A stretch of DNA of 64,000 nucleotides, from contig JAJSPD010000002.1 of NCBI GenBank assembly GCA_021307315.1, forward strand, positions 1,178,001 through 1,242,000, written 5' to 3'. A model generated the notes under the pieces. That model did no database searches. It saw nothing but the letters and a program-made list of their open reading frames with translations, and was not told the DNA's origin. Source of the DNA: Bisporella sp. PMI_857. Its lineage: Eukaryota; Ascomycota; Leotiomycetes; Helotiales; Helotiaceae. Both the position numbers and the translations under genes were made by a program. Each line of letters starts with the position of its first letter. The first letter of the stretch is position 1. Positions 11,233-22,383 of this stretch are shown in pieces.

Positions 11233-12116
11233 TTTAATGGTTAAGGGACGAAAGGTTGGACTGGGCATTGGCGGAGTTTGGGTGTATAACATATACTTGC
11301 ATGTCTGTGTGTTCGCATAAATAGATCACTTGCACCTACCTTCTTCCATGAGGTGGATGTCTCTCCATCAGTAGAGAGAATCGATACCAGGCTCAAGTTG
11401 GAGCTCTGGCTTCTTGTCTTCATTCATCAGGCGCCTTTGAGTCGCGGTTTTATTGTTTTTGAACCTGTATGTACAAAACCAATGAAGCCAACTGCAATAT
11501 GGATGACATAGTTTTTATGAGTATTCATTGGTCGAATTCTTTACAATAAGCTGGGGTATAGAAACCCATTCCATATGTCACTGCATCTTTTCTTCCTTCA
11601 AGAAGATTTTGAATTCTCCCGTTCAGCAGCTCAACCATAGTGGAATGACTCTGTTCCAGACGTCAAAATACCCGTAACCTTCAATTCACCATCCTTATCA
11701 TTTTATAAGCCGACACAAAATATCGAGACAGTATTCATATGCCCCCAGACCTTACAAAGGCTACCTTCTTCATTTTAGCTTGCAATGTGCTCATTTGAAG
11801 AACAAAAATACGATTCCTCGGAAGCAAAATTGTGTTCTTGTACAACCTTCAGGAAGCTATCGTACTCCCGATTGGTCGCCAAAGTGTCGGAGCCCGACGC
11901 ATACCTATATTCCGACCCGATGATATCTCCCTAATATCAATGTTTTAAATTCGTTCCTATGGCTATATCTGGAGTTCCCTCGTTTATAAAACATATCTAT
12001 ACACACCGAGTTTTCGATTTTAGTCGTGATTTATCTTACCCTCCTTTCCAGGCTCTTTATCCCGTAGCGTTAAGCCTAAGTATCCATTTCAAAAGGAGAA
12101 ACTTTAGATCTTAAAG
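11233..12116. other. Intergenic, no gene seen
   Basis: It holds the 3' flank of the exchanger gene and the promoter region of the ABM-domain gene. Only short, unsupported open frames occur. Confidence 0.5.
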
Positions 12117-12653
12117 ATGGCAGCTTCAAAGTCCTCGTTGTCGGTGCACATCACGATCACGGTTGCCCCTGAGAACGTGGATAAGTTCTTGGAGGCGCTA
12201 CGGCCGACGTTCGAGGCTGTGACGAGGGAGCCATTGAATACGTTCTTCGAGGTGTATCATGATCCCAAGAAGCCGGGGGTTTTCAAGCTTGTGGAGCATT
12301 GGGATGCGGATGTGGGATATATGATGGGTGTAAGTTCTCTGCTTTCCCCTCCCCCCTCTCGTATAATTTTGCTTGAAATGGGGCCGTAGTTGTCGAGTTC
12401 AGAGGAAACTGGTTGGACAGACAGAGTCCAGCGGAATGGGTTGGGCAGGCAAGGGAAGGTGAAGGGCTGACACTTGATTGTGATGTAGGTGCAATTGAAG
12501 AAGGATTATTATAAGCCGTACCACGCGGTTGTTGATCCATTATTCTTAAAGCCGCTTGAGGTGGAGATTTATAGTCGCTTTCCGGGGAATGAATGGGCCA
12601 GTGTGAGGAAGGAGGCGTATCCTGGACGGGACTGGATCGTTGCATCTTCTTGA
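12117..12653 (+). CDS. Small antibiotic-biosynthesis-monooxygenase (ABM) domain protein
   Basis: Two exons (12117..12329 and 12489..12653) encode 125 residues. The N-terminal part has the ferredoxin-like pattern of ABM proteins: a strand with LSVHITITVAPENVDKFLEAL, then FFEVYHDPKKPGVFKLVEHWD. This last stretch is the typical E-x-Y/F-x-(14-20)-E-x-W signature. After the 159-nt intron the chain runs on as VQLKKDYYKPY and ends with EIYSRFPGNEW. ABM proteins are small dimeric, cofactor-free monooxygenases or quinone-related enzymes. In fungi many are uncharacterised, so the substrate is unknown. No targeting signal is seen, so it is probably cytosolic. The intron is longer than others here. Confidence 0.8.
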
Positions 12654-13933
12654 GGGGGCGTCTTGAAGGTACGGGATGGGCTTTGCTTTGGCTTTCAAGA
12701 GAGGATGATGCCATTGCACTGCCTTTTTGTATAAGTTTATAGTTGCAGATGGCGAGGCATTTTTATATTTGAAATGGAACAAAAAGCAAAAACTTAGGAA
12801 AGTCTCATGCGTGGTTATGTGACAATCGACTAAAAGTAACAAAGAGTGAGCCTTGAACCAGATGGATACATCCGTAATAGGTTGATGTCAGGGGATGAAT
12901 TATATTCGGATTACGTTCTGCAGAGACTTGCAACTGCTACGGTAGGAGGTAAGGCCAAGCTTGAAGTGATGACCAGAGGAACAGCCGTATTGGTGAGCTA
13001 GCAAAATAGATGATCGACTTGCAAAGGCGTGAATGGACATCAATAAAGTCTGGTCGGCGATAGTTAGCTGAAATTTGTTGTCAGAAAGAAAGGACCCGAT
13101 GCTTTGCGCGAATCTGCATAATGAAGCGGAAAAGCGCCTTACTGATTTTGATATTACTAGAGGCGAGCAAGTTTACGTTGAATAATGCTAGCAAAACCGC
13201 TGCGCAAATACAGAAGGACATCATGCTTGGAAAGGCTTGGTATCAAGGCAGCCTTCCCTAGAAGATCCATAAGTATTGAGCGTGGGTGTGGTGCTGTATA
13301 ACTGATTCCGGAACCTTGACCAGAGGAAATTCCGAATCTTGAAGCTCAACATGGGGCCTTGGGTATGGCAAACTCATGGCCAGCACATGGCATGAGCCTC
13401 ATCCAGACGCAGCGATGAACTTGGGTGCACTTTGCTGCAGATCTAGGTTGCATTGCATATGGACGCTCCATCAATTGGACATGGCGCATACATGCATTCC
13501 GATTTTGCTGGCATGGTTACACAGAAGGGTTGATAGCGCAGGTGTTCTCCATCAGAAATTGGGGGCCGGAACGGAGCACACCCAAACTGACTCTACCGAG
13601 TAGTGAGTATATATATGAGATTCTATTTGAGAGTGACGAACCTACGCCCCGAGAGTTTGCTTATAAGATAAAACGGAAGGGATAACTTGATATTGGCGAA
13701 GAATCTGATAGCGTGAGCGGGTGTTCCAGCTGGGATTGCTTTCTGCCTTGTGCTCAGCTCTGCAACTAGAGGTGCCAGATCACCAGCAGATAACCGTCGA
13801 GTTCTCTAGATGTGGTAGGCTCTGCATCTCATGCCTCAGTCATCTCCACTTGTTTAGTCTTTTGGAGCAACGACGCTCTTGCAGTCGTGAATTTAATGTT
13901 CAGACCAATAAAATCGTTGTTAATTACCGATGT
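12654..13933. other. Intergenic, 1.3 kb
   Basis: Two overlapping plus-strand open frames at 13376..13603 and 13425..13685 are present. The second (86 codons) reads smoothly (SEYIYEILFESDEPTPREFAYK), but I found no homology cue, upstream exon or conserved motif. I leave it unannotated. Confidence 0.45.
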
Positions 13934-14182
13934 TCAAGACATATACTTCGGGGGATAAATATACGCAGGTGGCGGTTCGGCAATGGCATCTACTTCCATC
14001 GAATCTTCCCAAATTTCCTCACCATCCTCTCCGGCATTTCCTTCTTCAGCATTGCGCATCTGCATATCCATTCTTTCATCTTCGATGCTTCTCCCCTCCG
14101 CATACGGCTCAGTCCCCACGCAGCCGAGCACAATGAGCGCAACGAAGAATACAATGAAGAAATGTGCTGTGCTGCTTCCCAT
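13934..14182 (-). CDS. Short single-pass membrane protein with tandem C-terminal PPxY motifs
   Basis: A single exon encodes 82 residues. Residues about 7-24 (HFFIVFFVALIVLGCVG) form one hydrophobic segment, either a signal anchor or a signal peptide. The remainder is strongly acidic (AEEGNAGEDGEEIWEDSMEVD). The last dozen residues contain PPAY and PPKY, two PPxY motifs two residues apart. PPxY is the known ligand of WW domains, including those of Nedd4/Rsp5 ubiquitin ligases. Fungal Rsp5 adaptors and Rcr-type proteins share the plan of one membrane segment plus PY motifs, so a role in membrane-protein ubiquitination or sorting is a reasonable inference. Two longer open frames overlap it, on plus (13721..14203) and minus (13990..14268), but neither has such features. 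Not recognised as a named gene. Confidence 0.5.
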   Translation of the reverse strand: MGSSTAHFFIVFFVALIVLGCVGTEPYAEGRSIEDERMDMQMRNAEEGNAGEDGEEIWEDSMEVDAIAEPPPAYIYPPKYMS

Positions 14183-14765
14183 ATTATTGTGTGTAGGCTG
14201 TGAACTCTAGTAAAACGATTCACCGGTGTCGCATCGTCTGTCCGCAAGATGTTGGATGTTATTGTCAATTCTAGGAATATTAATGTGTCCGGATGGAACT
14301 ACTTTGACTAGTCTCAACCACTCCTCTGTATCGTACTAAATTATTGGCAGCCCCCATTGCGCTCGGGATCTAATCTTATCCCGTTGTTTGACTCTCCACT
14401 TTAGTTGATAAATCATAGCACTAATCCACTTAAACGATACTGATCTGAGTTAGTAATGGCATAGAGATTTTCAACCGATGGCTTTATTTTCTAACCTTGA
14501 ATAGTTATCCGCATTCCAGGCGTGAAAGAACGTAACCTAAGTAAAGTTGATGAAAGTGAGTTGCGTGACAGATGTGCATCATTTCCAGATAAATTTTGAC
14601 GCATGGGAAAGGAATTTGAAGAACTTGATGAGATGGTGGGAATAACTCTTCCGGTGGAAATCGTGTAGAGATTGACCTTACTGTGCATGTAAGAAATGAT
14701 TAAAGTACTAGCTTGCGGAGCAAGAATGGGTATCATCATGCATATGAGACTACTGGCCTGACCTT
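14183..14765. other. Intergenic, 583 nt
   Basis: It lies between the PPxY protein and PBN1, both on the minus strand. I see no supported coding sequence. Confidence 0.5.
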
Positions 14766-16371
14766 TCATTGCCTCTTCTTCTCATCTACTTTGGTGTTCA
14801 AGCCTTTGTAGCCATTCTTATTCCAAACTCTAAGTAATGTCCAAATCACCCATAGAAATCCTAAGAGGACTATACCAGCAGTGCCAACCTCTACATATTT
14901 GCTCCGATCTAAATCCAATACTGGCACGCTAATAGTATTGAACAGTCTCCCTGCTGTGGGTGATATATGATAAAACATAGTCTTGGGCCCAAATAGTCCG
15001 TCATATCCAATATTGACTCTATCAAATGGGTTAATAGGGAATTTGCTTCCCTCGTCGGCGACACACGCCCAGAAAACGACTGGATATGGAACTTCTATTT
15101 GTGATATGCCAGACGTCTCGAAAGCAGGAAGTAGATATCGAAGATGTAATGGTATGGCTGCGGTCCAGGCGTGACTGCTTGCGGCTGGTGGTGCTAGCTC
15201 AAGTAGAACAGATGATCCCCATATATCCATGGTATAAGCCGGAGCTTCAAGATCAACAGATGTAGTCACATGATGTATAGCAGTAAGATTTTTGGACGCT
15301 AGAAATAGCGGGTCTGATAGCTGGTATTTGTCTACAAATATTGTTCGAGGAAGTGAGAGGTGTGCATGCAAAGAGCAGGCTCGTTCCTCTGTCGGTGGAG
15401 TGCTAGAACTTATTTGTATTTGTAGCGTAGGATGAAGCCCGGTAGGTTCAAGAAAGGAAGCTGAGAATGTAGATTGTAGAGGATGGTGTCGTGCAGGAAA
15501 CGAGAACAGTGTGGGTTTCGGCTTGGTATCTTCCCCAACCACTGTAAGAAACCCTCCTAACGATAGCTCTTCTGGTTCTCTGGGAGCCTCCACAGATAGA
15601 ACTCCGACCTCAAGACGATCCTTTTCAGAAGTTCCTTCTATATTCAGGTTTTGTATCCGTGGTGCCCAAAATGCTGTGATTGTGAGCGCATGGGAGATTG
15701 TATCGAAATCAAAATCGACTGAGGATGCGTCGAGTAGACTCGTGACACGAACAAGACACGCTGGCCGATTGTTATAGCACAACTTATATTTGGAATACTC
15801 GACAAAATCTTTAAGGTTCTCCAAGGGCTGGTAATATTGGGCTGCGGCAGATTGCGAGAACCGTTCGGCGGGAAGTTTCGTGAAAGATTGCTGTCCTGAG
15901 TCAATTCTAGTTTCCGAGATAATACAAGGACTTACTTCAGGCGACAGACAGTCGAGGTCTCCGAAGACTTTCTTTAAAGCAGGACACAATAACTGTCTAA
16001 AGAAGGTTAAACCCGCTTCTGCTACATTTCCAATTTACATACGAGTTATTGCTGCCACGTTGTGCTGTGTAGAAAAGATGAAGGCCAGGAGAGAGTCGCG
16101 ACACAAGTGGCGCAATGGTATCGAAAGAGTTTGGGCTGATCCATCTGATGTGTAGCTCATGGCTGACCTTTAAGACTCTGTATAGCTCCTGGGGAAGGTC
16201 ATCAAATGCAAATGTAACTCGATCTTCGCGGGCCGCCTTGATCTCTTCGGTTGATATTGAAGCTTTTGTGACTTTTAGCAGCTGGGGATCAATCGAGTCT
16301 TGGGGCTCTTGTAGAAAAGTAATTCGTTGGCGCATCTTGTAGAGCTGGGTAAGGAATGACGTTCTCTTCAC
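14766..16371 (-). CDS. PBN1: GPI-mannosyltransferase I stabilising subunit Pbn1 (PIG-X)
   Basis: Two exons (16371..16043 and 15996..14766) encode 519 residues. The 46-nt intron has donor GTATGT and acceptor TTTAG. The N-terminus MKRTSFL, the stretch REDRVTFAFDDLPQELYRVLK and the sequence ELHIRWISPNSF are typical of fungal Pbn1. So are the C-terminal PIG-X block (RYLLPAFETSGISQIEVPYPVVFWAC is split across about residues 405-430) and the single membrane segment near the end (VEVGTAGIVLLGFLWVIWTLL). Pbn1 is an ER-membrane glycoprotein that pairs with Gpi14 (PIG-M) to add the first mannose to GPI anchors. It also acts in ER protein folding and degradation in yeast. The basic tail after the membrane helix would face the cytosol. 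It diverges from the RGG-protein gene at 17815. Confidence 0.88.
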
Positions 16372-16935
16372 CGTCGCAGATAGAGCTCAGCATCTGGCAG
16401 AATCGGAAGTTAAGCTAAGATTGGAAAGTGGTGAGTTATCATACACGTGACCAGTTACGTTCCTCCTCCGTGCTCTTACACGTTAGCCGAGGAGGTCTGA
16501 GAATCTAATACAAAAATTGATGATATGTTCAGATTAAGATATCTAGAGGCATATGATGGTCAGGTTGGCTCATCTCAGTTTGATAAACGTTGGCCTTGGA
16601 GGCATAATATGAAGCAAACCTATCTGATCTCCTAGACGAATTCCACTTGACCAGAAGATGATATATGCTTTATATACTATGGTTTTCAGTTTTAGTCGGG
16701 GAAAATCTTGCCTGTTTATGTTAAAGCTATTTAGAACCGTCTATCTCCTAGGCATATTTAATAGACAAATCTACCTGGGACGAGGACAGAAGCAAGTGAT
16801 ATTGCATGTTGAGCTGAAGATCTATTACCTAATTAAGTCCCCAACGTTTCAGATGAGTTGATAGATTGGCTTTAGAAGATGAAACACGGCACATAATCTC
16901 AGCATACCTGGGAAACTTTCTGTTTCTGGATAGAT
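16372..16935. other. Intergenic, no gene seen
   Basis: It holds the promoter side of PBN1 and only scattered short open frames. Confidence 0.5.
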
Positions 16936-17249
16936 TCAAAGGATGATGTTGCTGACAATGTACCACTCAGTACAGTCATCAAATGCATCTATACATAGAC
17001 GACGCAATGAATATTTGAGGGCATGGTTTGAGAAAACTCACTAAGTGTTGAGGTCGTGAACTTAATACGTAATATTCCGCACTGCAGAACGATATGCGAG
17101 CTGCTTTGGGCCAACATTTGAACTGGGAAGTCTTTCTCAATGCCTTCACAACTGGCAAGGAGTACGGTGTTGGAGTAGTTGGCCTCAAACACCCCTGTCA
17201 CCTGCCAAGACGCATCAATATTTTCATTTCCTGCACGCAAACTCGACAT
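16936..17249 (-). CDS. Possible small two-exon protein of unknown function
   Basis: Exons 17249..17042 and 16988..16936 are joined by a 53-nt intron with a strong GTGAGT donor and TATAG acceptor. They give 86 residues in one frame. Alternating polar and hydrophobic residues (SHIVLQCGILRIKFTTSTL) and a tail reading NAFDDCTEWYIVSNIIL suggest a small mixed alpha/beta domain. I do not recognise the family. The first exon alone would give a similar length, so splicing is not forced. It lies 566 nt upstream of the RGG-protein start and points away from it. It may be a real unannotated gene or chance. Confidence 0.35.
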
Positions 17250-17814
17250 GAATCAACACGATAGTATCCGACCCAACTTTACACCCCCATCCCACTTCTA
17301 TCTCGACTCTTCCGTAATCGAGAAAAGTCATAATTGAAGATTAATCTTCGGGAACACGAGGCATCAAACCCGGAAAATACCCTCTGTCAACTTCCGCCGC
17401 GCAAGGAATAAGCATCTCGGGCTACGGGCGTGCATCAGCCAATCAAAGGTCAGTTTTCGCTTAGTTCATTCGAAGCAGCAGGACTGAATTTCTTGCTATT
17501 GTCAAAAGAACAATCCCAATGCCGTCCTAATGAGCATCAATATCTCATATCGTCTCTCCGATGCCATGCGCTAACTCACCCACAATAGTTCTCTCAGCCA
17601 TTCCTCAAGAACCGTATCCTGGAGAACTTAAAACCACGCATTTTGGTTGTCGCAACCTTTCTTTCACGCCCATCTTGTCGACTTCTGGCACGTAACATAC
17701 AGACTCTCCTTTCGTCGCCTTTTGAACCAGCTTAGTTCCTTCGGGTTACGACCTTTAAGTCCATCAATCAATAATTCTCCCTCCCTTAATTACTTCAGTT
17801 CCATTTCCGCAAAC
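17250..17814. other. Promoter/5' leader region of the RGG-rich protein gene
   Basis: Pyrimidine-rich sequence lies close to the start codon. An in-frame ATG at 17647 would add 56 residues, but that stretch looks like leader rather than protein. Confidence 0.5.
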
Positions 17815-20731
17815 ATGCCGGGAAAGACACGTCCACCAAGTCACGAGACTGCTGCCGGTCAGCAACAATCTGAACAACAACCCCAAGAGCCATCTGGGTA
17901 TTCTCTCAGAGGCTCAAAGCGCAAAGCCACCGAGATTTCATCCTCTCAAGAATTAGAGATATCATCGCTTTCCACGCGTGCTCGTGCAAGCAGAAGTCAA
18001 GAAACTGAGGTCGCTCCACCAGCCGCCAAGCGCACTCGCAAATCCACATCATCAGACGTGTCTTATCAACCGTCCGCTACCGTAAGTATATATACAATAA
18101 ATAAAGATCTTCTCCTTCTCGTGCAAGAAGTCTACGTTTGATATTATTTTCGACACTAACGTTTGTTTCGACTCAGGTCGAGGATGATACAGCAATGCTT
18201 GATCCAATCCCAAATGGGAACCCGGAGATCAACCCTGATGATGTTCCTGAGGTTTCCGAGGATGTTAGTGAAACCCCAGATGGCGACACTGAGGATCCCA
18301 CCGCTGAAGATGATAACTCTGAGGTTCCAACTGTCGAGGCAGCTGAAACCACTGATGCCGACAACGATGGTCCAGCACCGCCACGGCCTGCAATTACTAC
18401 CAGAGGTCGCGGCCGCGGTAGGGGAGGTAGGGGAGGTAGAGGTGGTAGAGGGAGAGGAGGCAGAGGAGGTCGAGGAGGCAGAGGCGGAAATAACGGTTCC
18501 GCAGCTGCAACCACTGCTATCCCAGCTCTCACAACTACAGCAGCAGCTACCGCTCCAGGAACTCCAGCTGAGCCAGCTAGGAGAGGGCCATACCCTCCAA
18601 AACACGCCTGGGTCAAAGGAATGCATCGAGCCAAGCAATGCCCTGAAAATGACCGGATACGTGCCTTGTATCTAAGGCGGAATCAGCTCAAGTCGTACTA
18701 TAAGTCAGTTGCAGAACTCCAGAGGAATGCTCTGGGGTCTCTTGCGGAGAAGTCCTTGAATCTTGTCTCTCAAGACAAAAAATATTACAAATCTATCCCA
18801 GAATTTGCAGAGGTGACGGAGGGGCTCAAGGAAAAATATGAAAAGGCTGTCGGCTTTGTAGAAGCAAAGCTTAGACTTGATCAAGAATTAGCGGCCAAGA
18901 AACGTATACAGGATTCCGAGTACGAGGATATTAGGTATAAGGTAAGTTTATAAGTCTTCCTACCTTTACGCCAGTCTAACCTTAATCTAGTGTGAGGTGA
19001 AGGAATTAGAAGAAATACGTGAGACCGCAGTCAAGCAACATGCGTTATATGTCCTCCGCCAAGCCGAGACTGAGTATGCGGATGGTCAGATGCCCTTCTA
19101 TAGAGGCGTAAGTTCTCCCTCGATCCCTTTAATCATTCTAACTAATTTTCAAGCTTCCCCATAAGACTCTTAAGAACATCAAGCAAACTGAGGATCCTCG
19201 CATTTGGGCTGTGGAACAGCCAGATGGAACCTGGAAAATCCCATACCCTGATCCTCATCCTGATGATTTTGATGATGCAACATCTAACAGGAAGAAGCCA
19301 TCGGCGCAGTCACTTTTAAACAACGTGCCCGAACCTATCACTGCGGCAGAAGGAATGGCTGGAGAAGCTACACCGGCAAATGCTGCATCTCCTGAACCAG
19401 AAGACGCAGTCGACCTCCCGCACAGATCTGATGAGACTTACCAACTCGATAAATATGGTGTCTTTGTTCCTACCGTTGAGAAGAAAGGTAGATCCAAGAA
19501 CAACGAGGGTCCGTTTAATAGAATTGTTTCCCGAAAGCAATTTGCCTTTGATCCAATTGAGATAGGTGTGCGAGAGGCCTTCTACCGTAAGAACGCCCCG
19601 CAGAACTCTGATACTTTCTTGGGCCGGGATCCAGACCCAAATCCCAAATATTTTCATTGGGATCAATGGTGCAACACCTATAATAGCAGCAAGAATAAGC
19701 CAGGAGATTTGGATCAAGACCTGATCGACCTGCATCGAGTCCATCCAACTAGAGGAATTCCAATCGATGGCTGCTTGAATCCTGACGTGCCGCTACGTGA
19801 GGACAAAGGAAAGCCTCTCCCTGCGCCTAGTCCAGTGGTATTTCTGAATCATAAAGCCAACGGTGAATATGAAGCGTTCACCACCTCACGATCTGCTTGG
19901 GTCATCAATACACAGAAAGAATTTGACTCTGTATTTGATGAACCAGATACAAGAGCGAGTCACCGCCAAACACAAAATAAGTTGAGCGGTTTGGTAAGGG
20001 AGTGGGAGAATCTCCAAGCAAATGGATTTGAGCAACAAAAACCAAAAATACCAGCTCCTATCGCTTCAACGCCCCCTATCAAGCCTGAGCCAGAAATACT
20101 CAATATTGGTACAATCAGTTCTAGTCTACTAAAGGCTGTAGACCAGGCACTTGCACCCCCACCTCCCATAGTTCAACCAGTCCCTGCAGCTCAGCCCGTA
20201 CCGACTCAAAAACGATCAACATTTGATCCTGCTCGTGACAGATGGGTTGAGAAGGATGACTCAGCAAGCATGATACCATCGCATACAACTTCAAAGGTAT
20301 ACACTACACCTTATGGCCCTGCCATCTCCGATACTAGGCCCAGCACTTCACAAGATGTTCGGCACTTTTATAGCACCGACCGCCAAGGGGCAATCGAAGC
20401 AATTGCTGATGTCGCAAGCGCAGCAGCAAGGGCGGGTGCGACTTCACGGCCATACGCTACCAATTCGCATTATGCTGGTAATCCTCCTTTCCCTACATTC
20501 CAACAATCTATCCCGCATCCCGGAATGATGCCTCCACCACCTCCGCCACCACCTGCTCCTCAGCCTGGCTATACATCAGCATACGCTCCACGACCACAAC
20601 TACCTGTCACTCCTCCTCGCCATAATCCAAACTATACATCTCCACAACGAGCCAGTGGACTCAGACAGCTCCGACCGGCTGTACCTCAAGCACAATGGGG
20701 AAGCCCCCCATACTACCATCCGCGACAGTAG
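17815..20731 (+). CDS. Conserved-type nuclear protein with RGG box, function unknown
   Basis: Four exons (17815..18081, 18177..18941, 18991..19107, 19154..20731), all phase 0, encode 908 residues. The N-terminus is Ser/Gln-rich with basic clusters (GSKRKATE, AAKRTRKST) that could act as nuclear import signals. An acidic stretch comes next. Around residues 160-190 there is a dense run of Arg-Gly and Arg-Gly-Gly repeats, a known RNA- or DNA-binding and arginine-methylation motif. The following block (HAWVKGMHRAKQCPENDRIRALYLRRNQLK) is basic and helical. The C-terminal half has a folded-looking segment (FHWDQWCNTYN, EYEAFTTSRSAWVINTQKEFD) and ends in Pro-rich low complexity with an eight-proline run. 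I cannot name it. A chromatin- or RNA-associated role is inference from composition. Confidence 0.85.
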
Positions 20732-21333
20732 ATGTGTAAAGTTTGCCTTATACAACGGAGTAGCATCATGAACAAATGAAGAAGAGCCACCGGTTGGTGT
20801 CTTTCTCATGTTTACTACGAATTGCCTTTGTAGAATACCCCTTTATGATTGTACATAGGATCGATCTTGCGTTGCTCATGGAGACTAGGCTCTCTCAATA
20901 ATAATAATTACCAAGAACTGATTTTTCAAATACTTGTGAAACTGTGATATCTTGCTGCGAGGTACCAGACATTCGACTCATCGAGTCGAATTCAATATTA
21001 CAGTACGGGAACGAGTCACTGTTCCCGCCTCCGCCTCAATCGATGCATTTCTAGGTTTGAAATATGAATTAAGGTGGCGTCTGACTCACTCGAGATCCCG
21101 ACTCACTATCACTCATTTTACTCACTCAAACGTACCCCTGCTAGCGCCGGGAGGGTCAAAAGTTCGCTTGCTAATAAATCGACATCTGCACGACAATTTT
21201 CGCCGCATTTCATTTTCAACAACAGCAACGCCAAAACTCCTTCTTTTACGAACCCATAGGCTTCTTAATACACAGTTCCCACCCTCTTTTATCAGCAAAA
21301 AGCCAACAAACAAGTAATAGAATCCAGCACATA
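20732..21333. other. Intergenic, 602 nt
   Basis: This is the 3' flank of the RGG-protein gene and the promoter of TIF6. No supported gene is seen. Confidence 0.5.
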
Positions 21334-22383
21334 ATGGCGGTTCGTGCGCAATTCGAGAACTCTAATGAGTATGCCCCTCTTTGCCCCGCCATCAACCTGC
21401 ACCAAGTTATCTCCTGTCCTGGGGCAACGTCTAACAACGTCACAGAGTCGGAGTGTTCTCAACTTTAACAAACTCATATGCTCTCGTAGCAGTCGGTGCC
21501 AGCGAGAACTTTTACAGGTAGGTCTGCGACGGACCAACAATGCAGGAGAGGACGGGCGAGGCTGATGCGCAAACCAGCGTCTTTGAAGCAGAACTCCAAG
21601 ATGTCATTCCAATCTGCCATGCCACCATCGCAGGCACCCGGATTATCGGACGGCTCACGGCAGGGTGAGTGATATACCGCGCGGGTGGAGTAGAGCGGGA
21701 ACTGATGGGACCAGAAACCGAAAAGGCTTATTAGTACCAACAAGCACGACAGATCAAGAACTACAGCATTTACGGAATAGTTTACCAGACTCAGTAAAGA
21801 TCCAAGTATGACCACTTTTCACCCCGCTGTCAGATCATTACTGACTGCCGTCGAAAAAAAAATAGAGAATAGAAGAGCGCCTCTCCGCCCTCGGCAACGT
21901 TATCGTCTCCAACGACCACGTCGCGCTCGTGCACCCAGATTTAGAACGCGAAACCGAAGAAATAGTTGCCGACGTCCTAGGCGTCGAAGTTTTCCGGCAG
22001 ACGATCGCCGACAATGTGTTGGTAGGCTCCTACATGGCGCTTTCGAATCAGGGCGGCATCGTGCATCCAAAAACATCGATCCAGGACCAGGATGAGCTCT
22101 CGAGTTTATTGCAGGTCCCGCTTGTCGCGGGGAGCGTGAATCGGGGAAGCTCTGTGGTTGGCGCGGGGATGGTGGTAAACGATTGGTACGTGACCGCTCG
22201 AGTCTCGGGGCCTTGGTAAAGAGAATTCAATTGCTGACAATTTACAGGCTGGCAGTTACCGGATTAGATACAACCGCGACAGAACTGAGCGTTGTAGAGA
22301 GTGTTTTCAGATTAGGCGAGGGACAGGGACCAGGAGCGATAAACTCGAGCCTCAAAGACACGATGGTGGAATCGTTTTACTGA
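21334..22383 (+). CDS. TIF6: Translation initiation factor 6 (eIF6/Tif6), 60S anti-association factor
   Basis: Six exons (21334..21368, 21446..21517, 21578..21664, 21715..21805, 21866..22185, 22248..22383) total 247 codons, giving 246 residues. That is essentially the universal length of the family. The sequence is canonical: [23 protein letters not shown], then [22 protein letters not shown] and the C-terminal [13 protein letters not shown]. Tif6 is a five-fold pseudosymmetric protein that binds uL14 on pre-60S particles in nucleolus and cytosol. It prevents premature joining to 40S and is released by Sdo1/Efl1. The gene is unusually intron-dense for this window, with five introns of 50-77 nt. 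The second exon starts with the A completing Glu12. Confidence 0.97.

Noticed and set aside
13721..14203. 160-codon plus-strand frame overlapping the PPxY protein
   Set aside because: No domain-like sequence; the antisense frame has a coherent membrane segment and tandem PPxY motifs.
17647..17814. In-frame upstream ATG that would extend the RGG protein by 56 residues
   Set aside because: The extension reads like a pyrimidine-rich leader without conserved features; the ATG at 17815 begins the Lys/Ser-rich protein sequence.
18173..18634. 153-codon minus frame rich in Pro and Leu
   Set aside because: It is the antisense shadow of the Arg-Gly tract.
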